Origin: RH-AL1 sp965277355
GTDB taxonomy: Bacteria > Pseudomonadota > Alphaproteobacteria > Rhizobiales > Beijerinckiaceae
NCBI GenBank assembly: GCA_965277355.1
Contig: CBDICN010000001.1
Span: 868,001-932,000 of the forward strand
DNA length: 64,000 nucleotides
Direction: 5' to 3'
Part shown: piece after piece, positions 35,985 to 44,705 of the stretch
How positions within the stretch are numbered: the first letter of the stretch is position 1
Layout of the letters: each line of letters opens with the position of its first letter
Position numbers and translations under genes: made by a program
The notes under the pieces: generated by a model
Database searches by the model: none
The model's input: only the letters and a program-made list of their open reading frames with translations
What the model was told of the DNA's origin: nothing

Positions 35985-38224
35985 TCGCTATCGCCGGCAT
36001 CGCCGCGCTCGGGCCGCCCGGCGCGCTGCCCGCGATCGAACGTCCAGTGCCGCGCCGGCGCCGGCGACCACGGCCGGTTCTCGTCGGCGCCGCGCACCGC
36101 GCTCATCGCGAACCCATGCTCTTGCGCGCGCAACGTCACCGCTCCGGTGCGGCGTAGCGAGTCGCGATCGATCGCGACCGCCGCGCAGCCGGTCGGTGCG
36201 AACAACGGCGTCACCACCACGGCCGCGCGCATACAATCCTCGGCGAAAGCGGTCGCCTCGAGCACGACCGAGACCGCGCGGCCGTCCTTCAGTCTCGCGA
36301 CGCATCCCTCCTTATCGCAGGCCTCCTTGCGGATCACGCTCTTGGCGGGGCGCCCGTCGGCATCGGCGCGCAGCCATTGCTCGGCATCGAAGGCGGACGG
36401 ACGGCGGCCGATGACAGTCAAGCGGCCGTCGGCCTCGCGGACCGCCGCGGCCTCTCCGCTCGGCGCCACCGCCACGTCGAAGGCCGGGCCGCTAGCCGCG
36501 CCGCAGAGTCCGACGACTGCCAGCGGGATCGCGGTCAGGCGCAGGATCGGCGTCCGCCAGATCACGGCGGAGAGGACCGCCAGCGCCAGAAAGACCAGCG
36601 ACCACGGCGCGAAGGCCGGCAGGTGCAGGCTCGACCCCGGCAGCGAGCCGACGAGGCGCGCCGCCGTCATGATGATCGCGATGCCCCAGCCGACGTAGTG
36701 CCAGACGAACGCGTCGAGGCCGAACGGATAAAGCAAGGTGCCGAGGAGCGCGCCGGGTACCGCGAAGATCTCGATGACCGTCAACGTCAGCGGATTGCCG
36801 ACGAGGACGTAAGGGTTCATCTCGTGAAAATCGTAGGCCATAAAGGACGCCGTCGCGCCGGTCGCGCAGACGGTCGCGAACAGCGCCTGACGCAGGCCGT
36901 GGCCATGGCGCCGCCGATAGAGCCAGCCGGACCGGCCTACCTGTTTCGGCATGCTGATCGCGGGGGCGCGCGCCCGCGCCGCCTGCGCCTCGTAGACCGC
37001 TATCAGCGCGCCGACCGCGGCGAACGACAGCTGGAAGCTCGCGCCGAGAATCGCCTCGGGTTCGAAGACCATGACGGCGAGGGCGGCGAGCGCCAGGTTG
37101 CGCATCGAGAGGGCGCGGCGGTCGAGGATCACGGCGACGAGCATGATCGTCGTCATGAACAAGGCGCGTTCGGTCCCGACGCGGGAGCCGGTCATGATGT
37201 CGTAGCCGACGGCGGCGACGATCGCCGCGCCGGCCGCCCATTTCTTGATCGGATAGTTCAAGGCCAGCGTCCGGCTCAGCGCCATCAGCCGACGCAGGCC
37301 GACGAAGACGATGCCGGCGACGAGCGTCATCTGCACGCCCGAGATCGTGATCACGTGGAAGATGCCGGCCTCGCGGATGGTGTCCTTGGCGTCGGCGGAG
37401 AGGAGATCGCGCTTGCCGGTCACCATCGCAGCCGCGATCGCGCCGGGATCGCCGCCGACGATCGCGTCGACGCGGCGCGCGAGCGCGTTGCGGGCGCGGT
37501 CGACCGCCATGCCGACGCGTAGCCAAAGGTCCGGCGGCTCGGGCGAATCCGCCGCCTCGATGCGACCGAGCACGCTTCCGACCGCGCCGATCCGCGCGAA
37601 ATAGGCGTCGCGGGCAAAATCGTAGCCGCCGGGCCGGGCCGCGCGCGAGGGGGGCAGCAGCCGCGCCTTGACCTCGACATAGGCCCCGGCCTCGACCTCC
37701 GGCGCGCGACGCGTCGTGAGCCGGACGCGGTACGGCGTCTTGTCGGTGTCGAGCCCGTCGCTCGCCGCGACGCGCAGGACGAAGCGGGCGCCCTCGCGGC
37801 GGACGTCCATCTCCTCGATGTAGCCCTGCACGGTCACGATGCGGAGGCGGTCGAGCACCGGCGCCGCCACGCGCGCCGTGCGCCAGCCCGCGGTGGTCAT
37901 GCCGGCGAGCACGGCGGCTGCGCCGACGAGGCCGAGAAAGGCGCGGCGGCGATGGCGCGCCAGCCGCGCCAAGACCGCGAACGCGAGGCAGAGGCCGGAG
38001 TCGAGCGGCAGCGACGGCTCGAGGTCGGCGACGAAATACAGCACGACGCCGGCACCCATCGCGACCGGCAGCCAGAGAAAGAAGCGGCGGTGCTCCGCCT
38101 CCGTCTCGATCGCCGCGCGCAGCGCTGCGGTGAGCCGCGCCGGCAGGCCTCGCAGGAGGGCCGCGAAGCCGCCGCCCTTTGCGGCGCTTCGGCCTTGCAG
38201 CGCAGAGCCGGCCGCGTCCGTCAT
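35978..38224 (-). CDS. comEC: ComEC/Rec2-family DNA uptake channel protein
   Basis: A 748-residue polytopic membrane protein. An N-terminal DUF4131 OB-like domain (VQGYIEEMDVRREGARFVLR, YVEVKARLLPPSRAARPGGYDF) is followed by the competence membrane domain with FHVITISGVQMTLVAG, TGSRVGTERALFMTTIMLVA and FQLSFAAVGALIAVYEA. ComEC is the inner-membrane pore for single-stranded DNA in natural transformation. The C-terminal part lacks a readable HxHxDH metallo-beta-lactamase motif. Start MTDAAG at 38224 with GGGGAG six bases ahead. Competence in this host is not shown. Confidence 0.9.
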   Translation of the reverse strand: MTDAAGSALQGRSAAKGGGFAALLRGLPARLTAALRAAIETEAEHRRFFLWLPVAMGAGVVLYFVADLEPSLPLDSGLCLAFAVLARLARHRRRAFLGLVGAAAVLAGMTTAGWRTARVAAPVLDRLRIVTVQGYIEEMDVRREGARFVLRVAASDGLDTDKTPYRVRLTTRRAPEVEAGAYVEVKARLLPPSRAARPGGYDFARDAYFARIGAVGSVLGRIEAADSPEPPDLWLRVGMAVDRARNALARRVDAIVGGDPGAIAAAMVTGKRDLLSADAKDTIREAGIFHVITISGVQMTLVAGIVFVGLRRLMALSRTLALNYPIKKWAAGAAIVAAVGYDIMTGSRVGTERALFMTTIMLVAVILDRRALSMRNLALAALAVMVFEPEAILGASFQLSFAAVGALIAVYEAQAARARAPAISMPKQVGRSGWLYRRRHGHGLRQALFATVCATGATASFMAYDFHEMNPYVLVGNPLTLTVIEIFAVPGALLGTLLYPFGLDAFVWHYVGWGIAIIMTAARLVGSLPGSSLHLPAFAPWSLVFLALAVLSAVIWRTPILRLTAIPLAVVGLCGAASGPAFDVAVAPSGEAAAVREADGRLTVIGRRPSAFDAEQWLRADADGRPAKSVIRKEACDKEGCVARLKDGRAVSVVLEATAFAEDCMRAAVVVTPLFAPTGCAAVAIDRDSLRRTGAVTLRAQEHGFAMSAVRGADENRPWSPAPARHWTFDRGQRAGRPERGDAGDSDQ

Positions 38225-38360
38225 CGAAGCTCCCCAGAGCGGCGCTCGCAAGCCGTGCTCTCAGCCCAGACCTTGACTTGACGCCATGCTACACGACAAA
38301 CCGCGAGCCGTAAGGGTCCGGCGCGCCGCCCGCTTCCTCTTCCTGCGAGCAAAGTCCAGC

Positions 38361-39782
38361 ATGGCCGACGACGTCGTCACGCGCTTCGCGCCCTCGCCGA
38401 CCGGTTTTCTCCACATCGGCGGCGCGCGCACGGCCCTGTTCAACTGGCTCTACGCTCGCCATTTCGGCGGCCGCATGCTGCTGCGCATCGAGGACACCGA
38501 CCGCGAACGCTCGACGCCGGAGGCCATCGACGCGATCATCGACGGGCTCGATTGGCTCGGTCTCAAGTGGGACGGCGCCATCGTCTACCAGGTCCAACGC
38601 GCCGAGCGGCACCGCGCGGTCGTCGACGAGCTGCTCGCCAAAGGCCATGCCTATCGCTGCTACACGAGCCAGGCGGAACTCGACGCAATGCGCGAGCGCG
38701 CCAAGGCGGAGAAGCGACCGCCGCGCTACGACGGGCGCTGGCGCGATCGCGACCCGGCCGAGGCGCCACCGGGCGTCGCGCCGGCGATCCGGCTGCGCGC
38801 ACCGCAGGACGGCGAGACGGTGATCGAGGACAAGGTGCAGGGCCGCGTCACCTGGGCCAACCGCGACCTCGACGACTTCGTGCTGCTGCGCTCGGACGGC
38901 AATCCGACCTACATGCTCGCCGTCGTCGCCGACGACCACGACATGGGCGTGACCCAGATCATTCGCGGCGACGACCACCTCACCAACGCCGCGCGCCAGA
39001 AGCAGATCTACGAGGCGATGGGCTGGACGGTGCCTGCGATGGCCCACATCCCGCTGATCCACGGGGCCGACGGCGCCAAGCTCTCCAAGCGCCACGGCGC
39101 GCTCGGCGTCGACGCCTACCGCGCGATGGGCTTCCTGCCCGACGCGCTGCGCAACTACCTGGTGCGGCTCGGCTGGTCGCAGGGCGACCGCGAATTCTTC
39201 ACGACGCCCGAGATGATCGAGGCTTTCGATCTCGCCGGCATCGGCCGCTCGCCGGCCCGCTTCGACCTCGTCAAGCTCGGCAACGTCAACGGGCACTACA
39301 TGCGCGCGGCGAGCGTCGAGGCTCTGGTCGAAGCTTTGGAGAGGGCTCTGCCGTTCATGCCCGAGGCGCCGGTGAAGACGCTCGATGCCGTTATGCGCGC
39401 CAAATTGAGCGCCGCGATGCCAGGCCTCAAGGAACGCGCCAAGACGCTGGTGGAGCTGGCGGACGGCGCGGGCTTCCTGTTCGCGACGCGGCCGCTGGTG
39501 CCGGATGCCAAGGCGGCCGCCATCCTCGACGAAGGGCGCGGTCACATCGCCGCGCTGCTGCCGCGCTTCGAGGCTTTGGAATCATGGGGCGCGGCGCCGA
39601 TCGAAGCCGCGGTTCGCGACTACGCGGCCGAGCGCGGGGTGAAGCTCGGGCAGGTCGCCCAGCCTCTTCGCGCGGCGCTGACAGGGCGATCCGTGTCGCC
39701 GGGTGTGTTCGATGTCTTCGCGGTGCTTGGCCGTGCCGAGAGCCTCGGCCGCCTCCAAGATCAAGTGACATGGATCAAATGA
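38361..39782 (+). CDS. gltX: Glutamyl-tRNA synthetase
   Basis: GltX charges tRNA-Glu (and may charge tRNA-Gln when GatCAB is used). The 473-residue class I synthetase has RFAPSPTGFLHIGGARTALF (HIGH) and DGAKLSKRHGALG (KMSKS-like), and the anticodon-binding C-terminus. The ATG at 38361 sits at the conserved MADDVVTRFAPSPTG start; the frame is open to 38286. It is followed by gltA, the standard order in rhizobia. Confidence 0.96.
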   Translation: MADDVVTRFAPSPTGFLHIGGARTALFNWLYARHFGGRMLLRIEDTDRERSTPEAIDAIIDGLDWLGLKWDGAIVYQVQRAERHRAVVDELLAKGHAYRCYTSQAELDAMRERAKAEKRPPRYDGRWRDRDPAEAPPGVAPAIRLRAPQDGETVIEDKVQGRVTWANRDLDDFVLLRSDGNPTYMLAVVADDHDMGVTQIIRGDDHLTNAARQKQIYEAMGWTVPAMAHIPLIHGADGAKLSKRHGALGVDAYRAMGFLPDALRNYLVRLGWSQGDREFFTTPEMIEAFDLAGIGRSPARFDLVKLGNVNGHYMRAASVEALVEALERALPFMPEAPVKTLDAVMRAKLSAAMPGLKERAKTLVELADGAGFLFATRPLVPDAKAAAILDEGRGHIAALLPRFEALESWGAAPIEAAVRDYAAERGVKLGQVAQPLRAALTGRSVSPGVFDVFAVLGRAESLGRLQDQVTWIK

Positions 39783-39958
39783 CATGGATGCCGCGGGCAG
39801 TCCTCTCGACAAGGCCGGATTTCTATCATAGTGCGGCGCGAGGAAGGCGGAAACTTGTGGCAACCCTGCCATTGGGCTAGGTCTCGCTATCACCACTGGT
39901 CGTTCGGCGTAGGTCCGCAGGTCGCTTGCGATCTCGACCTCATCTCAAGGGCACATTC

Positions 39959-41248
39959 ATGAGCACAGCGACCGGAACCCTCTCGATTGGCGGCAAGTCG
40001 GTGACCTTGCCGCAGAAGAATGGCGCGGTCGGTCCCCCTGTGCTGGACATTTCGAAGCTCTACGCCCAGTCGGGCATGTTTACCTTCGATCCTGGCTTCA
40101 CGTCCACGGCGAGCTGCGAGTCGCAGATCACCTACATCGACGGCGACGAGGGCGTCCTGCTCTACCGCGGCTACCCAATCGAGCAGTTGGCCGAGCACGG
40201 CTCGTTCCTGGAAAGCGCCTATCTGCTGCTGTACGGCGAACTGCCGACGCCCGACCAGGCCGCCGATTTCGAGTTCCGCGTCCAGCGCCACACCATGGTG
40301 CACGAGCAGATGGCGCGGTTCTTCCAAGGCTTCCGCCGCGACGCTCATCCGATGGCCGTGATGGTCGGCTCGATCGGCGCGATGAGCGCCTTCTACCATG
40401 ACACCACCGATATCTCGGATCCGAAGACGCGGATGATCGCCTCGATGCGGCTGATCGCCAAGATGCCGACGCTCGCGGCCATGGCCTACAAGTATACCAT
40501 CGGGCAGCCCTTCATCTATCCTAACAACAGCCTCGACTACGCGTCGAACTTCTTGAACATGTGCTACGCCGTGCCGTGCGAGGAGTACAAGCCGTCTGCG
40601 GTGCTGTCGAAGGCGCTCGACAAGATTTTCATCCTGCACGCCGACCACGAGCAGAACGCCTCCACCTCGACGGTGCGCCTCGCCGGCTCGTCCGGCGCGA
40701 ACCCCTTCGCCTGCATCGCCGCCGGTGTGGCCTGCCTTTGGGGTCCCGCGCACGGCGGCGCCAACGAGGCCGCGCTGAAGATGCTGGCCGAGATCGGCTC
40801 GGTCAAGAACATCCCCAAGTATATCGCCCGCGCCAAGGACAAGGACGACCCGTTCCGCCTGATGGGCTTCGGCCACCGCGTCTACAAGAACTACGATCCG
40901 CGCGCCAAGATCATGCAGAAGACCTGTCACGACGTGCTCGCCGAGACCGGGATGGGCGACGACCCGTTGCTCGAGGTGGCCGTCGAGCTCGAGCGCATCG
41001 CCCTGTCGGACGATTATTTCATCGAGAAGAAGCTCTACCCCAACATCGACTTCTACTCGGGCATCACCTTGAAGGCGATGGGCTTTCCGACCTCGATGTT
41101 CACGGTGCTGTTCGCGGTGGCGCGCACCGCCGGCTGGATCGCTCAGTGGAAGGAGATGATCGAGGACCCGCAGCAGAAGATCGGCCGTCCCCGCCAGCTC
41201 TACACCGGCCATCCCAAGCGCGACTACGTGAAGCCCGACAAGCGCTGA
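39959..41248 (+). CDS. gltA: Citrate synthase
   Basis: Citrate synthase starts the TCA cycle from acetyl-CoA and oxaloacetate. The 429-residue type II enzyme shows LYRGYPIEQLAEHGSFLE, the HADHEQNASTSTVRLAGSSG region, WGPAHGGANEAAL (His), GFGHRVYKNYDPRA and the Asp in NIDFYSGI. AAGG ahead of ATG 39959 confirms the start. The 176-nt gap upstream should hold a promoter. Confidence 0.97.
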   Translation: MSTATGTLSIGGKSVTLPQKNGAVGPPVLDISKLYAQSGMFTFDPGFTSTASCESQITYIDGDEGVLLYRGYPIEQLAEHGSFLESAYLLLYGELPTPDQAADFEFRVQRHTMVHEQMARFFQGFRRDAHPMAVMVGSIGAMSAFYHDTTDISDPKTRMIASMRLIAKMPTLAAMAYKYTIGQPFIYPNNSLDYASNFLNMCYAVPCEEYKPSAVLSKALDKIFILHADHEQNASTSTVRLAGSSGANPFACIAAGVACLWGPAHGGANEAALKMLAEIGSVKNIPKYIARAKDKDDPFRLMGFGHRVYKNYDPRAKIMQKTCHDVLAETGMGDDPLLEVAVELERIALSDDYFIEKKLYPNIDFYSGITLKAMGFPTSMFTVLFAVARTAGWIAQWKEMIEDPQQKIGRPRQLYTGHPKRDYVKPDKR

Positions 41249-41344
41249 GGCGGTTTGGGTTACTCGGCTGAGACCATCGGTCGGCCTTGCCCCGGCGCCC
41301 ACTCGGGCCGATCTGTCTCGCATCGATCCAATCTGGAGCTTGCT

Positions 41345-42583
41345 TTGACAACCGCCGCCGCTCACCGCGCCGACATCATCGTCTCGGGAGCGGGCGCGAG
41401 CGGCCTTGCCGCGAGCATCGCGCTGGCCCAGGCCGGCTTCTCGGTGGTGTGTGCCGGAAAATCCGAAACGCGCCCGAACGGCCGCACCGTGGCGCTGTTC
41501 GAGGGGTCGCTGCGCTATCTGCGCGCGCTCGGCCTATGGTCGCGCTTCGAGCCCGACGTGCAGCCGATCCGGGCCATCCGCATCGTCGACGACACCGGGG
41601 CGCGAATGACGGTGCCCCCGCTCACCTTGGAAGCCGGGGAGATCGGGCTCGACGCGCTCGGGAGCAATGTCGGGAACGACAGGCTGGTGGCTGGCCTGCT
41701 CGCCGAGGCGCAGACGTTGCCGACCATCACGCTGACCGGCAGCTTTCTCGGCGCGATCAGCTACGACGAGGACGCGGTCCGCGCCACCGACGGCGAGGGA
41801 CGGATGCTGACCGCCCGGTTGCTCGTTGCCGCCGACGGCCGCAAGTCGCCGGCGCGGACGGCGGCCCGGATCGGCGCTCGCCTCTGGAGCGACCGCCAGG
41901 TCGCGATCACCGCCCTGCTGTCGCATCGCAAGCCGCACCTCGGTCTCTCGACCGAGTTCCACACTCGCGGCGGCCCCTGCACGCTGGTGCCCCTGCAGGG
42001 CACGCGCGAGCATCCGCACCGCTCGTCTCTGGTCTGGCTGATGACGCCCCCCGAGGGCGAACGCCGTCGCGCCCTCGACGATGCCGCGCTGGCGGTCGAG
42101 CTGCAGCACCAGACCCGCTCGATCGTCGGCCGCATTGCCTTTGGACCGGACCGCGGCTTCTTCCCGATGGGCGGGCTGCGGGTGAACCGGCTTGTCGGGC
42201 ACCGGATCGCGCTCATCGGCGAGGCCGCTCATGCGTTCCCGCCACTCGCCGCGCAGGGCCTCAACCTCAGTCTTCGCGACATCGCGCAGCTTCTGGCGAC
42301 GCTCGGCGAGGCTCGCGCCCGCGGCCTGGATATCGGCGCGCTCGAGGCGTTGCGGCCCTACGAGATCGCGAGACGACGCGACATCGCGCTGCGCACCAAC
42401 GGCGTCGACATCCTCAACCGTTCGATCATGACCGATTTCGCGCCGGTCGACGTGGCCCGCGGGGCCGCGGCCGTCGCTCTGCGCATGATCGGCCCGCTGC
42501 GCCGCGCCGTGCTGCGGGCCGGGATCCTGCCGCCCGGACCGGTGACCGGCACCGCGCGCGATCCGGGACTGTCCGTGCGGTAG
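41345..42583 (+). CDS. UbiH/COQ6-family FAD-dependent monooxygenase
   Basis: A 412-residue flavoprotein. Seen are the Rossmann DIIVSGAGASGLAASIAL, the DG motif LLVAADGRKSPAR and the FAD-binding GEAAHAFPPLAAQGLNLSL. These mark the UbiH/UbiF/UbiM/COQ6 hydroxylases that add OH groups to the ring of ubiquinone. Which ring position is not clear. The best start is TTG at 41345 with GGAG seven bases ahead; no ATG lies near the conserved N-terminus. It is followed by tRNA-Arg on the opposite strand. Confidence 0.85.
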   Translation: MTTAAAHRADIIVSGAGASGLAASIALAQAGFSVVCAGKSETRPNGRTVALFEGSLRYLRALGLWSRFEPDVQPIRAIRIVDDTGARMTVPPLTLEAGEIGLDALGSNVGNDRLVAGLLAEAQTLPTITLTGSFLGAISYDEDAVRATDGEGRMLTARLLVAADGRKSPARTAARIGARLWSDRQVAITALLSHRKPHLGLSTEFHTRGGPCTLVPLQGTREHPHRSSLVWLMTPPEGERRRALDDAALAVELQHQTRSIVGRIAFGPDRGFFPMGGLRVNRLVGHRIALIGEAAHAFPPLAAQGLNLSLRDIAQLLATLGEARARGLDIGALEALRPYEIARRRDIALRTNGVDILNRSIMTDFAPVDVARGAAAVALRMIGPLRRAVLRAGILPPGPVTGTARDPGLSVR

Positions 42584-42595
42584 CCTTTGTAGCAA

Positions 42596-42672
42596 TGGCG
42601 ACCCCGGCAGGGTTCGAACCTGCGACCTGCCGCTTAGAAGGCGGCTGCTCTATCCAGCTGAGCTACGGGGCC
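42596..42672 (-). tRNA. tRNA-Arg (anticodon TCT), CCA encoded
   Basis: Acceptor GGCCCCG pairs with CGGGGTC (one G-T pair), anticodon stem GCCGC/GCGGC with loop CTTCTAA, T-loop GTTCGAA, discriminator G, then CCA. A canonical full-length gene. Confidence 0.95.
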
Positions 42673-42704
42673 AGAAGTCTGCACGACCTGAAGCGCGGAG
42701 GCGT

Positions 42705-43010
42705 CTAGTGCGTCCACTGCCCGCGGCGCGACGTCTTGAAATTGTCGGCGTAGGAGAAAACCTTGGGCGCCACCGGCTTCGGCTCCTCGACCCGGTAGGC
42801 GATGGCGTTGCGCTCGGCATAGACGACCGCTTCCTCCTTGGTGGCGAAGCGCAGCGTGATCTGACGTTTCATGTCGCCGGACGAGGCCCAGCCCATCAGC
42901 GGTTCGATCTGCATCGCCTGCTCCGGCTCGTAGACCAGCACCCAGGCCTTGGTCGAGGCCTTGCCGGACTGCGTGGCGGACGGCGACGGCTTGTAGATGC
43001 GGGCGCTCAT
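42705..43010 (-). CDS. ETC complex I subunit, NDUFS4-like
   Basis: A 101-residue homologue of mitochondrial NDUFS4 (18 kDa subunit), an accessory subunit of the respiratory complex I in alphaproteobacteria. Signature pieces are ARIYKPSPSATQSGK, WVLVYEPE, MGWASSGDMKRQITLRFATKE and the end SRRGQWTH. It is located away from the nuo operon, as is usual. ATG at 43010 was chosen over the adjacent ATG at 43013. The region upstream is a 19-nt tandem repeat. Confidence 0.92.
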   Translation of the reverse strand: MSARIYKPSPSATQSGKASTKAWVLVYEPEQAMQIEPLMGWASSGDMKRQITLRFATKEEAVVYAERNAIAYRVEEPKPVAPKVFSYADNFKTSRRGQWTH

Positions 43011-43011
43011 C

Positions 43012-43068
43012 ATGTCTCCGTCGAGAATGGATGTCTCCGTCGAGACTGGATGTCTCCGTCGAGAATGG
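43012..43068. repeat. Three tandem 19-nt repeats between the NDUFS4-like gene and tRNA-Pro
   Basis: ATGTCTCCGTCGAGAATGG is repeated three times (one base change in copy 2). The first copy carries the ribosome binding site (GGAGAC on the minus strand) and start region of the NDUFS4-like gene, and the third supplies the CCA of tRNA-Pro. Confidence 0.9.
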
Positions 43069-43142
43069 TCGGGGCAGCAGGATTCGAACCTGCGACCTAT
43101 AGTTCCCAAAACTATCGCGCTACCAGGCTGCGCTATACCCCG
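43066..43142 (-). tRNA. tRNA-Pro (anticodon TGG), CCA encoded
   Basis: Acceptor CGGGGTA pairs with TGCCCCG, anticodon stem ATAGT/ACTAT with loop TTTGGGA, T-arm GCAGG-TTCGAAT-CCTGC, discriminator A, then CCA. A second proline isoacceptor next to the GGG one at 4.6 kb. Confidence 0.95.
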
Positions 43143-43243
43143 ATCGAGAACGCCGTCCGATGAGGCCGCCGCTCCGCGACCTTGTACAGCCAATCGCGGC
43201 CGATCCGCCATATCAGAAATGCCGGGGGCCGGCCGGGTACGAG

Positions 43244-43579
43244 CTAACGCCGACGCTTCAGCTCCCCGGGCGCGAGCATCGCGGCGAGACCGGCGCACAG
43301 CACCAGGCTGCGCGCACCGGCGAGCTGGGCGTCGCCTTCGGCCAGTTCGCTGACAAGCACCATGGCGGAGACCGCCGCGACGATCGCGCCGCCGAGCCGA
43401 CGCGTCGAGCGCGGCACCATCAACAGGCCTCCGGCGACCTCGGCCACCGCCGCCGCCCGCATCTTTTCCTCGGACCAGCCGAGATGCTTGAACATGCCCC
43501 GGTAATCACGGTTGCCGATGAGCTTGTCGCCGCCGGCCACTGCGACCGCGGCGCCGAGGGTTGGGTAGAGTATGGACAT
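43244..43579 (-). CDS. DoxX-like small membrane protein
   Basis: A 111-residue protein with four hydrophobic segments (ILYPTLGAAVAVAGGDKLIG, AAVAEVAGGLLMVP, GGAIVAAVSAMVLVSELAEG, SLVLCAGLAAMLA). The GDKLIGN...FKHLGWSEE pattern is like DoxX-type proteins, whose function is poorly known. Strong SD AAGGAGAA precedes ATG 43579. It is divergent from the HAD phosphatase. Confidence 0.7.
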   Translation of the reverse strand: MSILYPTLGAAVAVAGGDKLIGNRDYRGMFKHLGWSEEKMRAAAVAEVAGGLLMVPRSTRRLGGAIVAAVSAMVLVSELAEGDAQLAGARSLVLCAGLAAMLAPGELKRRR

Positions 43580-43686
43580 GATCGGTTCTCCTTGTGCCGC
43601 CAACGCCGAGAGCGGCTCCGCGTTCGCGGGTTTGCCAAACAGCGATGCCGCCTCTACGACGGCGCGTCCGAGGAGTGGCGAACGCC

Positions 43687-44373
43687 ATGGCTTACGCGCT
43701 CGTCATTTTCGACTTCGACGGCACGCTCGCCGACAGCGCCGAGTGGTTTCACGCCAACATCAATGCCGTGGCGCGGCGCTACCGCTTTCGCCAGATCGAG
43801 GCCGGCGATGTCGAGCGGCTGCGCGGGCAGGATACCGCCGCCATCATCCGCCATCTCGGCGTGCCCCGCTGGAAGCTGCCGTTCATCGCCGCCCACATGC
43901 GCGGGCTGATGGCCCGTGACCTCGCTGAGATCGCGCTGTTCCCCGGCGTCCCGCAACTCCTGCGGGAGCTTCACGGCTCCGCCGTGCGCCTCGCCATCGT
44001 CAGCTCCAACGCGCTCGACAACGTGCGCCGCATGCTTGGCCCGGAGACGGCCGCCCTGGTCGATCATTTCGGCTGCGGCACCTCGGTGTTCGGCAAGACG
44101 GCGAAGTTCCGCCTCATCCTGCGCGATGCCGGGATCGCGGCGGCCGATGCAATCGCCATTGGCGACGAGGTGCGCGACATCGATGCCGCGCGCGCGCTCG
44201 GCATCGCCTCCGGGGCCGTCGCCTGGGGCTATGCGGCGCCTGCTTTTCTCACCGCACGCGGCCCGGACATGCTGTTCCAGACGCTCGAGGCGATCGGCCC
44301 TTACGTTCTCGAGCGGGCCGCTGCCGCGGATCGGTCGATCGTCCCTCTCACGCGGGCGGCCCGACGGCGCTAA
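43687..44373 (+). CDS. HAD-superfamily hydrolase (phosphoglycolate phosphatase-like)
   Basis: A 228-residue HAD hydrolase with motif I FDFDGTLADS, motif II IVSSNALDNV, the Lys in FGKTAKFRLIL, and motif IV IAIGDEVRDIDAARALG. The cap has helices and an alpha type I fold as in Gph/PgmB. The substrate is not clear; a 2-phosphoglycolate phosphatase is a plausible guess. GAGGAG is about 13 bases upstream. It is divergent from the DoxX-like gene. Confidence 0.85.
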   Translation: MAYALVIFDFDGTLADSAEWFHANINAVARRYRFRQIEAGDVERLRGQDTAAIIRHLGVPRWKLPFIAAHMRGLMARDLAEIALFPGVPQLLRELHGSAVRLAIVSSNALDNVRRMLGPETAALVDHFGCGTSVFGKTAKFRLILRDAGIAAADAIAIGDEVRDIDAARALGIASGAVAWGYAAPAFLTARGPDMLFQTLEAIGPYVLERAAAADRSIVPLTRAARRR

Positions 44374-44403
44374 TTTGCCACGGCGAAACGGACGGGGACG
44401 AGC

Positions 44404-44628
44404 ATGGCAACCTATCGACTGCGCGCGGCGAAGCGGCAGGACGACGGCACCCTGGGGATGCCGAGCCTCGACACGGCGATCAACGCCGACAGCGATGCCG
44501 ACGCGATCGAGGAGGCCAAGACCTTTCCGCTGGAGCGGCTGATGAACGAGGCCGACATGGCCTGGCTGATCGGCCCCACCAGCGCCAAGGTGTGGCAGGT
44601 CACGTTCGAGGAGACGTTCGCGCCCTGA
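44404..44628 (+). CDS. Small hypothetical protein
   Basis: A 74-residue, acidic protein starting MATYRLRAAKRQDDG, with an end PTSAKVWQVTFEETFAP. No family is recognised. It lies 30 nt after the HAD gene on the same strand, so may be co-transcribed with it. ORF length, codon use and position support coding. Confidence 0.5.
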   Translation: MATYRLRAAKRQDDGTLGMPSLDTAINADSDADAIEEAKTFPLERLMNEADMAWLIGPTSAKVWQVTFEETFAP

Positions 44629-44705
44629 GGGGCGCCCAGGCAGGGCTTGCGGAAGGCGTGCGCGGGGTCGTGACGGGGCGCGCGGGATGACGTAGCCTTT
44701 CCTCG

